64,000 bases of DNA from Lanius collurio (Eukaryota; Chordata; Aves; Passeriformes; Laniidae): assembly GCA_020086605.1 (NCBI GenBank), contig JACBWW010000016.1, positions 21,243,638 to 21,307,637 on the forward strand. The letters run 5' to 3'. The position numbers and the translations under genes were made by a program. Of this stretch, positions 23,701-36,600 are shown one piece after another (the stretch's first letter is position 1; the number at the start of each line of letters is the position of its first letter). The notes beneath the pieces were generated by a model. That model saw only the letters and a list, made by a program, of their open reading frames with translations, was not told the origin of the DNA and made no database searches.

Positions 23701-25859
23701 GTTTCCAGGCCTTTCTGCAGAATGTTACTAAGGCCTTTCTGATCTACCTGCACCGTCAGCAGGTCCACCCAGCTTCCATTACCCTGTGTTTCTTTTGATA
23801 ATTCATCCTCTCATATGACCTTTACTCATGCAGTATTCCCTCACTGATAATCATCCACACTAGTGCAGGAAAGAACTAATACACAGTGACAGTAAGGTGA
23901 AAACATGCAAGATGGGGAAAGGCTGATGAAGGGTATTCTGATAAAAACGAGCCTATGCAACTGTGATTAAAAGCCACAGGCACTACAGGGGACCCTGGAG
24001 CTGTGGGTACTTGGCCAAGATTTCCCTCTTGCCCCGCTATCAGAGCTGCACCACTGCTGAAGGTCTCACCTGGTACTGAGCTCCATCGTGCTGGACCACC
24101 CCTCCACCTGCAATGCACTCTCCTCCCACTGTTCCCACTCGGCTCAGAGGCAGGAGAGGAGCAGTGCTCAGTACCTGAAACAGAGTCTGGAGAGAAGCCC
24201 CAAGCTGAGGCTCTGCTCTGCTGGGGCAAAGCGAGAGCAGGAAGTTTTATCAGCCCCAGAGATGCTGAGTTGCCCTGCACTTCGAGGTGTCTGTGCAAGG
24301 CCTGAGGGGCTGTTCCATTTGCAGGAATTCAATCTCTGAAAGTAATTTTTAAAAAAAATCTTTTGAGAAATGGCCCATCTTTCGGTCTAGGGAAATCATG
24401 TTCTGCATCTAATCAGCAAGGCCGCTGGAGCTGTTAACTGTAATTGGTGATAATCACAGGAGAATGTTATTCTGTGACAATTCATTTTCTGTAATTATTA
24501 CTCTATTCTTCTAAGTTACCTAAGTGCTGTGCTTACAGCTACAACAAGAACATTCCCAATGCCAGCTCTCAAATTGTTTTCACTTTGAGAGATGCATAAT
24601 ATTGAAAGCAGATGTACCAACTTGAACCTTTTTTTTCTGCAACATACTGTAAATGTTTTTAAAATGTGACTCTGGTACAATGCATGTCAAACAGCTGAAT
24701 TCAAGGTAAAAAGCGCTGCCAAAAACAGAAGACAAATGAAATTTAAAATCAGTTTTGACAGATTAAATGGAGACGCTTTGAAGCCATAAATCAGATGGCC
24801 AGTCTCTAGGAAGTCAATAATGAATGTATCTTTTCTCTATATTTATTATCCTGAATATATATAGAAAACAGAAAAAAAGCAGATTTGTACCTCAGTGTCT
24901 AAAATATTTACCCAAGTGGCAGTAGAAGTATGAGCAAGTTCATCTCCCAATATTTGCCTGTTCTGAAGACAGATGAAAGACTAATATTTGTACATCTCAG
25001 TATTCAGAATCGTTGTCTAAAATAAACATTTCAGTCTGATCCACTTTCAATAAAGTGCAAACCCACATTCATAAACCAGCAGATATCTCGATTATATTTT
25101 CTAACATTCATTATGAGTAAATCAGTGACTGTTACAAACAGGGTTTTTTTTGGTGAACTTATGTTCCAGAAAGGAAAGAAGAAAAGGAAACAAATTTTGC
25201 TTGTAAAACCTTTTTCTACCTTTTGTGTGATCTGGTTGGTTATGTTGAGTCAATCTCTTTACTTGTAAAATGATGCATGCAAATAAAATCAAACCAAAAC
25301 AAAGAAAGCAAAGTAAAATGTTTTCCAAGCTCTGCAATAGAGTGCTTACAGTTTTTATACAAATAGTAAAGTCTGGCTAAAACAAACATCTGACAGCTCT
25401 ACGCTGCTTTCAGACACATGACTCCTATTTGCCATTTATTCCATGGAGACAGAAGTGGGTGCCCAGGCAGAGCCCCAGTGAAATCCCTGGGGCAATGCAT
25501 GAATACAGAGTTTTCCTTGCACAAATGCCACTGCTAGATTAGATCTTGTGTGTTGTGCACTCCATTCCATGCTCACTCAACACGCTCCTCCTGAAGCCGA
25601 ACAGATCTAGATATAAACTGTCCTGGAGGAATTAGTTACTAAAGAATACATAATAAACAAAGGCACAAGAAACTGGTGCCCTAAAAAATAACTTTCACCT
25701 CCTGGCTTTTTTTTTTTCTTTAAATTATAAATTATATTCTCAATCTGCTGCCACACATTCTGCTTGAACAACAATGAACTCTCTAAAGAGAATGAGGTCT
25801 CCCAAAATGGATTCCCCAGCATCTGTCACTTTTAAGATGCAGTTGGTGCTAGGCCATCT
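20723..25859 (-). other. GLIS1: GLIS1 intron segment, 20.7-25.9 kb
   Basis: The GC-richer part at about 21.3-24.3 kb contains several overlapping open frames, the longest 140 codons, at 23876-24298 minus. They occur on both strands over the same bases and have no recognised motifs or splice context. The AT-rich part at about 24360-24900 has several TAATT/ATTA cores and no repeat signature. I see no gene. Confidence 0.6.
22565..22586. repeat. (AC)11 microsatellite
   Basis: Eleven uninterrupted AC dinucleotides, a typical vertebrate microsatellite that is likely length-polymorphic. Confidence 0.95.
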
Positions 25860-26085
25860 TGTCTATATTGGATATCAGGAAAAATTCCTTCACCAAAAGG
25901 GTTGTCAAGCATTGGAACAGGATGCCCAGAAAAGCACTGGAGTCGTCCTCCCTGGAAGAATTTGAAAGCTGTGTAGATGTGGTGCTCAGGGACACGGGTT
26001 AATGGTGGACTCAGCAGGGCTGGATTAGAAGTTGCATCTTAAGAAGTCTTTTCCAAGCTAAACAACCCAATGATTCTCTGAGCAT
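25860..26085 (+). mobile_element. CR1 LINE 3' end, diverged fragment
   Basis: The stretch follows the CR1 3' untranslated consensus in order: GGATATCAGGAAAAATTCCT, then AAGGGTTGTCAAGCATTGGA, ACAGGATGCCCAGAAAAGC, CTCCCTGGAAGAATTTGAAA, GTGTAGATGTGG, TTAATGGTGGACTCAGCAGG, and AAGTCTTTTCCAAGCTAAAC, ending with ATGATTCTCTGA. CR1 elements are non-LTR retrotransposons usually truncated at the 5' end, as here; no reverse transcriptase is present. Many substitutions mark it as old. This is the best clue to a sauropsid, probably avian, genome. Confidence 0.88.
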
Positions 26086-26094
26086 ACTCTTGCC

Positions 26095-26150
26095 AAGAAC
26101 AGTTGGACCAGATGATCCATGATGTTCCTTCCACCCTGATACTCTGTAAC
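26095..26150 (+). mobile_element. Second CR1-like 3' tail
   Basis: A further short piece reads TTGGACCAGATGATCCATGA followed by TGTTCCTTCCACCCTGATAC and TCTGTAAC. This matches the alternative CR1 terminal segment (a target Asp-Asp-like GATGATC, then TTCCAACCCT and ATTCTGTG). It starts about ten bases after the first tail ends, in the same orientation. It may be a separate truncated insertion into or beside the first, or a duplicated tail. Confidence 0.65.
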
Positions 26151-27796
26151 TCAAAATGCAGCACCTGATAGTAAACTCAGCAAGATTTAATGAGGAAGTC
26201 TCCAAAGGCTGCAGGAGAAATAGCTGTCACAGCAGCCTCCTAAATTGTCAAATGAGGAAGGAGAAGACTGGATTTGCACATCCATCATACATGAAAGTGC
26301 CAATGCAAACATTAGTATGTGGGAATACTGCATGGATTCAGGACACTCTGTAGAGATTAATACCATTATGACAATCTAGACATACAGGGAAATAAAACTC
26401 TCTTCAAATGTACTTGATACTGATTCATGAAAATGTTTCTGCCATTTGTCTCAAATCACTATTCCAAGTTTTGGATGACATGTGAAAAAATAAAATCAGG
26501 AATAATCATTAAATCTCACCAGACTGTCTTTGATATCAAGATTTTTAATTAAAACAGGCAACAGTTTCTTTTAGCTGCTCAAGATCCCAGTGCTCCTTTT
26601 AAGTGATCTCATACATTAGTTACTCTAAACTAGTTTTTATAAACACCCAGCCATCGCCCTGCACTGCTCAGCCACACGCAGCAGTGAGGAGCCTTTTGCC
26701 AGCAGATGGGCTAACAAACAGCCACCCTATGCAAAGGGACTTTGCATCCTCTGAAAGGCCATCCATAGCCAGTATCTATTACAGTATCTATTATCTCTCT
26801 TTGCTTTGGGGCCCTGACACAAGGTGGTGTTGGTTCTTGTGCCAGCACAGAGCAATGGACATCAAGGATTACCTCAAATCAGTATGCACCATCACTGACT
26901 CCGGTAATTACTACCAAATTCTCCTAATCCAGAGAGATTAGCATTTAAATGACAGATGCTTGAGTTTTAGTCCTATCATACACATCTCTATGTAAGTTCC
27001 TTTGGAATTCAACAAAATGCCATGAGGCTTGTGAAAGTCACTGCATAAATCATCTGGAAGAAAGGGGGAAAACACACAACACAGGGACAAGCAGAACTTG
27101 TTTTTTTAGTAAAACAGCATTTTCCATAGTTTGTGGTACCACATTCTTCTGTTCCTTAGGATATTATGTTTAAAATAAAGCTAAGTTTTTTGTCAATTCC
27201 AGGTTTTCCTTTGCAAGTTTTGTCCTACAATTCATGTTATTTTATGGATCGCTGAGCTGCTGTTCACAAAACCAGACCTGAACAATATGCTTTGTAAAAT
27301 GAAGAGAATGCTCAAAGCAACCCATTCATCACAAGATCCTGCACCTTGCCCACAAAACACTGCAAGTACATGGGAGCATGAGGAAGGCAGCAGGGCCTCA
27401 TTTCATTTGTATCAAAATTAATCACCTTGCAACATGGAAACCTGTTGGTTTAAGCTATTTTATAGATACAGCAGTCAAAGGCAAAACTGGGAACAAGAAG
27501 TATTCCCTCTATAAACACTGTTGCTTAGAAACCCTGTATTTTTAAAACCCTAGCACTCTAAATTCAGCATTGCCTGTCAGGATGGGATTTCAGCACAAGA
27601 CATGAAGGTATTTTGAGGCCAGTTTCCCAATTTGCACTGTGCCATACACAGAGTTATTTTTCATAGCAATACAGTGACACTATCAATTGGGATAAGGAGG
27701 CAGGAAACTGAGCACTTGTTCATTATTCATATTGCCATCTTGCCCGAAATCTCTGCCCTAAAGTCAATCTTCTTTTGCTAGTGATGTGCAAACAAA

Positions 27797-27842
27797 ACAA
27801 GACAGACAAGCCTTAACCCTTAAGACAAGACAGACAAGCCTT
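27797..27842. repeat. 18-bp direct repeat, 28-bp period
   Basis: ACAAGACAGACAAGCCTT occurs at 27797-27814 and again at 27825-27842 with ten bases between. It looks like a local slippage or tandem duplication. Confidence 0.9.
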
Positions 27843-30599
27843 CAATGTACAGAGCAGGAAACCAAAGAGTATACAAAGGAAAATGCATTTGAAAAATAAC
27901 ATAAGCACAAAACTTAAAAAGATAAAATAAATACTAAAATAAACCAAAAATTAACAGCAGATATTTGTTTTTGCTAGAATAACTTAGTCCTTTGTTCTTA
28001 GCAAAAACAAATGGCACAAATGTAGCCACACTCTCTGCTAAGTGGTACCTGACAGCTCACAGGATGCTGCTGAAACACAGACACATCTGTTTGTATATCT
28101 TTTTTATGTCTTACTATCTCCATCCTGCTGCACTGCATCCTTGCCTCTTACATTTTTGAAGTTTAGAAGTTTTCTTACTAAGAAGACCCTTCAATTCAAG
28201 CAGTTTGGGTTGCACTAAGGGAAAAGTGATTTTTATAAAATTAAACATAATTTCTCTGAGACAACTGTATTTTTGTAGGGATATGTAAACACCTGGGGAT
28301 GAGATTTTCATTGATAATCAATTTTTGTAAAAGAGAAACACTAGGCAAAGTTCCTTCTGACAGACAAGAATGTGAGGCAGAATCAAAAAATGGATTCTGA
28401 GCTCACCATGACTTACCTCCATGCTTTTATTAGAAATTAATTAGGAACAATAATTTAAAATACTTAGTGAGTCAGATCCCAACCTTGCAACCAAAACCTT
28501 ATCTAAATTTAGTCTGTGAATTTTTTATCTGAGAGATAACAAAATCGATAAGAACTACAAGGAATGAGTTTTCATTCTGAGTTTTACCTTGCCTGAACCT
28601 ATTTTAATTGTCACTCTTTTCCCTCAGGCACTACCACCTACTGCAGATCTTTGGTCACATCCCAGCAACATTTCTTCACCCCCCTGTAATCTCTCTATGC
28701 AGCAGGCCAGGTTGTGCTAATGTGTAAAATATACCATTCCTAGCCCTAAAGGATGCACTGTTCTCACAAGGATAAACTCAGCTCTACCTATAAACTTCCC
28801 TTCTCCTCCTAATCCAAAGGGATGGCAAGTCTTGCTGTCTTGCCAGGAAAACATTACGTCTCCAAGCTGACACTGACTATGACCCTGACCCTCTAAGGCA
28901 TGTTACATCTTGTTCTCCAGACCTCAAGTTTTAACATCTCTTGTGTAATTCACACAACAGTGATGCTTTCAGGAGATACTGAAGGCCACAGTTTTACTGC
29001 ACTGTGACGTACCCTGAAATCAATGGTGGGGCCTCAGCTTAAACAAAACAATACATTTTTACATATAGTTTATGGGATTTAGCAGAGGGGCTCTAACCTT
29101 CCATGAGTGAACAGTGTGCACAGACATTTCTGGGTTTCACTGAGAAAAGCTTCCCTAACAAGTCTCCACTGAAACACTGGTGTTTACACGAACAGAACAA
29201 TGCAAAAAAAAAATCTGCAAGACAGTCTGTCTACATTCTGCAGCAACAACAGTCATCACCACTGTGGGGTTTTAGTTCTCTCTCTCTCCTGCTGAAGTGC
29301 TTGAGACTTCTCTGTTGATTCTTTAATAAGGATACTGGAAGATAAATTTACAGTCAGTCAAGGCAGTCCTTAAATATTATCAGGCTATTTTTCTGAGAAA
29401 GGTCAGTTGAGTTATCTGAATCTAATCTTCTGGTTAAGATTGCAGATTGGCTCAGTGACCAGAGTAAGGGTTTGTGTAATGACTGCCTTCTATTGAAAGC
29501 AAGTAGCAACAACGGACTCATATATAAAAGTAACAAAATGCAAAATAAAAAGAATACATCGTGCCAGAAATTACTTCTTTTTCCTTACATTTTCACCCTG
29601 CCAGCATTTTAGTAGCTTGGATAAGTCAGAAGATTTATTATTTTAATAACTCAGTTGAAGTGCAGCAGAGACCAAGCTTTTCTTAACACAGTCAAATTTT
29701 CTTGAAAAGACACTTTGTGTGGAGAAAAGGGATTGCTAATTCCACAAGTATTTTTAAAATCTTCAAACCCACTCATAATTCTTTGCCAAAGTCAATGGAG
29801 CCAGAATTTCCTCAGCTGCATCACTGCTGTTGCTGTCCTAACTCATGCTTTGAACTTGACAAGACTTGCAAGCACATCAACATCAAACAGCCAGGTTTGG
29901 TGGGAAATTAAAAGTCTCAGGCACTACAGCAACTGCTCCTGACACCCAGCAAGTTGCATGTTCTGGTGCAGTTGGTGCCTCCTGGATGCTCCTGGATGGC
30001 ATTAGTGTTACTAGATGGCAGGATACCAATTCTTGATAAAAATAGCAAACAGAGGCCCTGCTTATACAAAGTACGTGCACATGAATGCACAATTATTATT
30101 TTCACAAATTACTTTTAAACAACAACTACTAAATGCAATTCAGGAAGATTGCACTCCTTTATAAGAAACAAAACTACTGTAGGATCACTTTAATTCATGA
30201 CATTACAGGAACAAGAAACAACCTCTGTCTTGGTGGACTACACCCAACAGAACAAGGAAAGCAAAAGGCATCACAGGCTTTTCAAAAACCAAGTTTGAAA
30301 GTGATTGTCCAGTACAAACTCCATCTTAGACAATTCCAGCAACATGAAATAAACTGTGCACATTCCTCTAAGTTTTTCTGCATCACCTCAATGCAGGAAA
30401 CACCAGTAGGGCCAACTAACAAAAATGACAGATAGGGCTGATATACTTTCAGGGATTAATGGGACTCATCTTCCATATAGTCCACATATTTTACTATCCT
30501 TTTGAAAATGACCCTTTACTGTCTGAATCTTTCATGCCTCCCTATCGAGTTCAACACTTCCTTTAAAGCTGATATATTTTACTGTTGTTTTCTTAGGAC

Positions 30600-30613
30600 A
30601 CCTTAATTAAGGT
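30600..30613. repeat. 14-bp perfect palindrome
   Basis: ACCTTAATTAAGGT is its own reverse complement. It contains two homeodomain TAATTA-type cores in overlap. It is short enough to be chance. Confidence 0.9.
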
Positions 30614-33600
30614 AAGGTTAGGGCACTTTTAGCTTTTCCTCCAACAGTATATGATTATCTTCAAAGACTGTGTTGCCTATGTCTACTTGATGGCCTGGAA
30701 GGTAGAGGGTCCTTGGATTACAGCAAAAACTGAAACACTGGAGCTGATAATTCACATTTTGGATGACCTCAGGCAAGTCATTGGGTTCAGCCTGCATTTT
30801 ACAGCTTTCTGATAAAATGAGAGTAATAGCATTTCTGTATCTCACAGGCATACTAACAAAATAAATACATTAAAGACCAATAGATACCCAAGCTTTGCAG
30901 GACCATACAATCTCCCTATATAGAGAAGTTACTGTCAAAACGGGGCTGTCTGGCCACCCCCATTTCAATGCTTTATGTATTTGCTGGCAAGACCTAATAT
31001 AAAGCCTCCACAAAAAGTATCTTGAAGTATAGCCAGAGAGCACACAGGGGATTGCATGACTTTTGTCAGGAAGAAGTCTGAATCATTCAAACAGGCTCCA
31101 GAATTGCAGAGACATATATTTTGGAATACTCACTGGTGCTAAGCCTGAACTCTAAACCTCCTAAGCCTTTGCTGTCACTGCCAGACAGGAGGAACCTTCA
31201 TGGTTAATTCTCGAGCACAGGGAAGGACCTTCAGAAGCATCCCAAGGAATCATCAATGCAAGTGTCCCCACCCCAGACATGCCTCCTGTAACAAATCAAA
31301 GGCAAAGGAAAAGGGAGAAAGAATTATCTTTTGAGTAGGCTGCTGTACCTTTTACAATCTGTCTTCATCTATGGCAAATTAGCTCAGACTGCACTGCAAG
31401 GCTGGCTCCCCAACAGATCATCCATTGGAGAAAGGACAGGTAGTCAGAGCCTTGCCAGAGCACATTTTGGTGAGGCTTTCTGGGGCAAGTTGAATTTAGT
31501 GCTCAGAGGATTGAGAAATGCTTTCTGGGAATTAAGGTTTCGATGGGAACGAAGTAATAGCTCAAGTCAAGGAGCAGCCAGAAATCAGGCACAGTACAGT
31601 TAGCTCAAGGCTCAGTCAAATCTGAGATCGGCCTCTATGTGAAAGTCCAGCTCAAGACAAAAATTTAACACATTTTCTTGTAGTATCAGATTTCAGTCAC
31701 TTCCCATTCACCTTAAATTGTGGCCTAGTCACATTTTCATCATTGCATTGACAGGGAAAAACAATAGAAAGGGACAAAAGCAAAAAAAAAGAAGAGGTGC
31801 CCTGGAGTCCCTGTCACCACTTTCTCCCTCCCTTTCCCCAGCTCATTCGCTGTTGGGTCGTCCCAGCCCTCCCATCCCATCCCTCACATCCTTATTTCCA
31901 AGGCCTCAAGGCCTGTCATCACCAGGGAGGCAAACTGGCACATCCCTCCCTCCAGCCTGCCTTGGGAATCTGGGATGTTTGCAGTTTCCACATCCATCCA
32001 AATGACTGCTGCCAACAGACCCTCACAGGAAGTAGGAATGGCTGCAGGATTCATCCTGCTCCAAGACTAAGGATATGGCCAGGCCAGGGTCTCTCATCAC
32101 AAAGCTCCCAACAATCCTTTACTGTTCTCAACACCAGCTCAGGAGAAAGCCAAACATCTCACTCAAACACAGTCTTTGGCCAGGACTGGGTGTAGAGATC
32201 TTCAACATGGCTGACATTGGAGTAGGTGGGAAGAGAGTTTTCTCCAGACTCCAATCTCCACTGGATTGATTTGGCAGTGCTCATGGAACAAAAACAACTG
32301 AAAGAAATACCTGCTTGAAAAGGAGGACATCTTTCTTCCCATTTCAGTTCCTTCCTTCCACTTCATCCAGTTTAGAGGACTAGTGTGATTTTGGCATCAA
32401 CACTGAGTTTCAGATCCTATGTTCTTCTGGAGAAACACCATAAGGAAATCACCCAATCAAGTCAACCGAGCCCAAACCTAAGGAGAACTTGCTAATTTTT
32501 TTCTTCTTCTTTTTGAGCACTCAGGAAAGGAAAAGAAAGACAATTTTTCTGAGGGGAATTCCGTGATTTGAGCATGGAAGTTAAAATGCCAAATTTTCAT
32601 TCTAGCAGAAATCCTCTAAAGAAGGGTATTTCTTCAATAGAGCAGCGAGAGCATTTTTGAACTCCCAAAGAAAGTAACAGAGAGATACCAACATGCTCTG
32701 AAGTCAGAAACTGATGAAGAAAATAAAACTGGTTTTGATTTCTTTTTGGACTAGGAAAAAAAAAATACTATATTTAAAGTGAAAGGAAACTCAAAAGATC
32801 TAGAATTCTGCCACACTGCAAAGTGGCAACTTTCTACTTATCAACCACTTCATACTGCCTCATACAGGTACCTTCCCCAAGTAAGTGCAACCTAGTTTAA
32901 GGCAGCTTTCCTTTCAGAAAAGAGCACTGAAGTACCTTTCACTGACACGGAGATGCTGCAGGGGAGGACTGAGCATGTGGTTACTCACAAGTGAGCAACT
33001 GACACGAGGTGATTTGTTACTCTCTAGTAATTTATCCTGATGCCAAAGCCCTGAGGCCCAGTGCTTCCATGAACACATCTGCTCCTATCCACAGGCTCTT
33101 TAAAAGAGCCGAAACATCAACACAATAGTAATTTGTCTCCTAGTAGAACCAGAAACATTTATGCACCTCAGGAGCAATGACTGTACACATGGAATGGATG
33201 TTCTTGGAAAACCTGTAAAGTTCAGAAAAAATCTTGGGAAGGAATTACTGTCTGTCCAGCCATTCTCATGCTGTGCTGTGTGGGACTGCCTGACCTACCC
33301 AGGATGGTTCTGAACTGATCAGAACACAGATCCCCAGGACTTCTGCTGGTGCCCAACTTGTCCTCCATCTACAGACAGGCAGCACAGCACAGTCAAATCC
33401 TGCTGCTGGGAGATCATGAGGCAGATTCTCAGCTCATGTAAATCACCAAAATTCCCTGCACTCCAGCACTGACTCCAGTTCCTTTTGCAGAACCACTAAA
33501 CTTTAAGGCCAATGAGTAACTCAGCTTTCATTTCCTATCTGCTTGTTGCAGTCTCATGTGGCTCCTGACTGCTCAATTCTGTGATTTCACTGGAATCTCC

Positions 33601-36600
33601 ATTAGATCCAGACTGACGTGAAGGGTCATACACTACCAATCAGCCAAAACCGAAACCCTGAATCAAATAAAACAACCATTTTTAAAAGCAAGGACAGGTT
33701 TGCTTACCCAAGTTCAGACAGAAATATAAGCTCTTCACATTCCAGGACAGCCTCTCAGTATTTTCCATTTTCATTTACATACCTTATAAAAATAGCCAAC
33801 GTTTCATGATATATACTCATACAAGTTAGTCCCTGAGGACAGATGCAATTTTTGTTTACATGGAAAACCTGTCACAGGCATTAAGGGATATATGAGCATT
33901 ACTGTTAGCTGTTTGAATTGTGTCCAAAGAAAAAAATTAACTTTGTAATTAAAAAAACAAATCCTGCCTGAGGCTAGGCAAGGAAACCAAACAAAAGTGG
34001 AGTAGGTGCTGTGTACTGGGGAAAGAAGCACACTCTTCAGCGTGGCATCTGGCAGAGCCTTGATAAGCACAAAATGGAACTGCCTACAGAAAAGAGCAAA
34101 GGGGAAAAAAAATTCCAAACCCTCCAGGGAAAGCAGTAAAACACGCGAAGAACAAAATGTGCCCTTGAACTCAGCACAGTTTAAGCACATCAGGAGTTCC
34201 TTCCAATGTCCAGTCTTCCCTGAGTAAATCCCACAGAGACAAACTCACTCCAGAGCCCAACTCAGTCTTCACACTTCTCCAGAGAATCACTGGTGTAGCA
34301 GGATGGTGCTTTCCTTCCTGCACAGTACCAGCAATTTACAGCACTTACTAATGACAACAGCAAAGCCACTCCACCAGTTTGTGGCAGATACTGATCAATC
34401 CTACAGCTCTACTGGAGCAGTTGCTGTAGAATAACTTACAAAATCTAAGAGACACAACAAAAAAGAACAGCCTGGAGATACAACACAAGCAAATGCCCTG
34501 CACTGCACTTCTGGAATAATTTTAATATAAATAAAAACAAGTTTAAGGAGTTCTTGCTATCAGCAAAATAATTTAAACACATGGTAGCTTCTGGATGAAC
34601 CTGAAACTTGTGATGAAGGAAAACACAAACCATCTTCCCTCCCCATTATGTAATCTATATAGTACCTAAAAACAGTCTTGGTATCTCACTCACCATACTC
34701 TTGACTTCATTACAGGTCATAAAATATGTTTCCTTGCAAGACAGACTGCATCAACCAAAATACATTTGTAAGCAAGATGTGACAGTATGAGATCTCTAAA
34801 TATGAAAAGCTATTCCAGCAGAGTCTGCCAGTGTACAGAAATATCAGCGTTCTGCCCTGCTTTATATGGAACTCCTTGACAGTCCCTCTGTAACTCAGAA
34901 AACAGAATAAAATAATTTATGTTCCTTGTGTATCTATTGGCAATAATACTTACACAATTTTAATGAATTTGCTGGTAAATCAATAGCTCTGTTTCTGTTC
35001 TGCATTACAAGTATTACTGCATGTCAAATAAATCATTGTAATGAAGTTTGATGAGTAAAGGGTTTGATGGTGGTGTTCCATAATTATAAACATCAGCAGC
35101 AAGACTTTTTCAAATCATGAAAGGAAAAGTGCTTTGATGATGGCAAGTAAATTCCCTGATTAAAATTACTTTAGACATTTCAGGCAATGGAAGTCTTCAA
35201 ATCTGGCCCTGACCTTTGCTCTTCAAAATACATCTCTTCATTAGCAAATTGCATTACGTTTAATCATCAAATAATAAAGACACTGAACATCACAAAAGCC
35301 ACAGTACACAGTTGATTTATTTATGCAAATTTCAGAGATGCATTTGCTCAAGCCAACTTTTTAAAGGTATCCAACTTCTAAGGAAAGAAAAAGCCGTATC
35401 AACCTGATGGAAGTATTTGCTGCCTTCATATGGAAAGAATCAAAGGACTGAAGGAATAAAGTATCAGCTGGAACAGACACCACATTATCAAGACTATAAA
35501 ACATGTTTTATTTTCAAGTTTCTCCTTGACATGAGTGTTAAATTTAACACTGAGTCAGGTGTAAGACTCAACAGAAGTAAAAATCACCTTCACCACTTCA
35601 ACAGTTTTTCATCAGATTCCTCCCATCTGCATATCAAACCACTCCCTGAATGTCTTACATGCATGAAGAAACCAACTGACCCAACTAAATAGGTCTTGCT
35701 GTGAACTGTAAACAATTTAGGTGTTCTCATCAAAGAAAAATAGCAAACAAACCTGGACAGCAACATCAGAACAGATGGGCAAATTGCCTGCTTGGAAATA
35801 AACAGGGTTTACATCATTATCCAGCAGAAAAAATGGGCTTTTACAAGACAAATATTTTTTTTTTTGGTCACTCCTTAACATACTGAAATACTTCTATGTA
35901 TTCTCAGCTATTATGTTTATTGTTCTTGGTTACAACAATACATTCCAACTACACACCAAAGACATTTTCCCAAACTCACAATAAAATGAAACATTCCCAC
36001 TGCTCCTCCCTCCTTGTGATTGTCAATACCTCTAACCTTGCAGGGTGTAACTCTGAGGATATTTTGGAAAAGGCATACCAAAAGAGTTGTTATTTCCAAC
36101 CTATTGCCAAGATTGAGCACAAGATTTCAAGGATTGACAAATGGCACATGTTGGGAAGTAGCTGCCCTCTGCTGCATTAGCTCAATGGGCACCTACACAG
36201 GCTCAAAGAATTGGGAGCAACAGAACCTAATGAAGAGATCTGCATTTAGGAATGTCTTCTCCTCCCCTTTCCTAATCCACAAAGAGTACAGGACCTCAGT
36301 GCTCCTCTGGTTTTGTACCTTTCTTACAGATCCCTCTGGGATTTGGGCACGCACAAGAGCAAATCTCTCTTGAAAGCAGCATTATAAACACAGTGATGAC
36401 ACAAGAATGCTACACGAAGCAAAGCTTGAAAGGGAATGCAGCATTCCTGCTGAACAGTGAGAAAGAGATCCAGGGATCTTTTTTCACTAACCATAAGCCT
36501 GAGGGGAAAAAACAACCTATGAGAGAAAGCAGTTTCATATAAAAGACAATATCTATACTCTATCAAACAAGTACCTCCACTCTGATATTCAGCTGTATTT

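Noticed and set aside
23876..24339. Open frames of up to 140 codons on both strands
   Set aside because: They overlap antisense to each other, are explained by local GC content, and have no known domain.
31797..32195. 132-codon plus-strand open frame
   Set aside because: Low-complexity Pro/Ser/His composition, overlapping another frame on the same strand, with no motif or homology.
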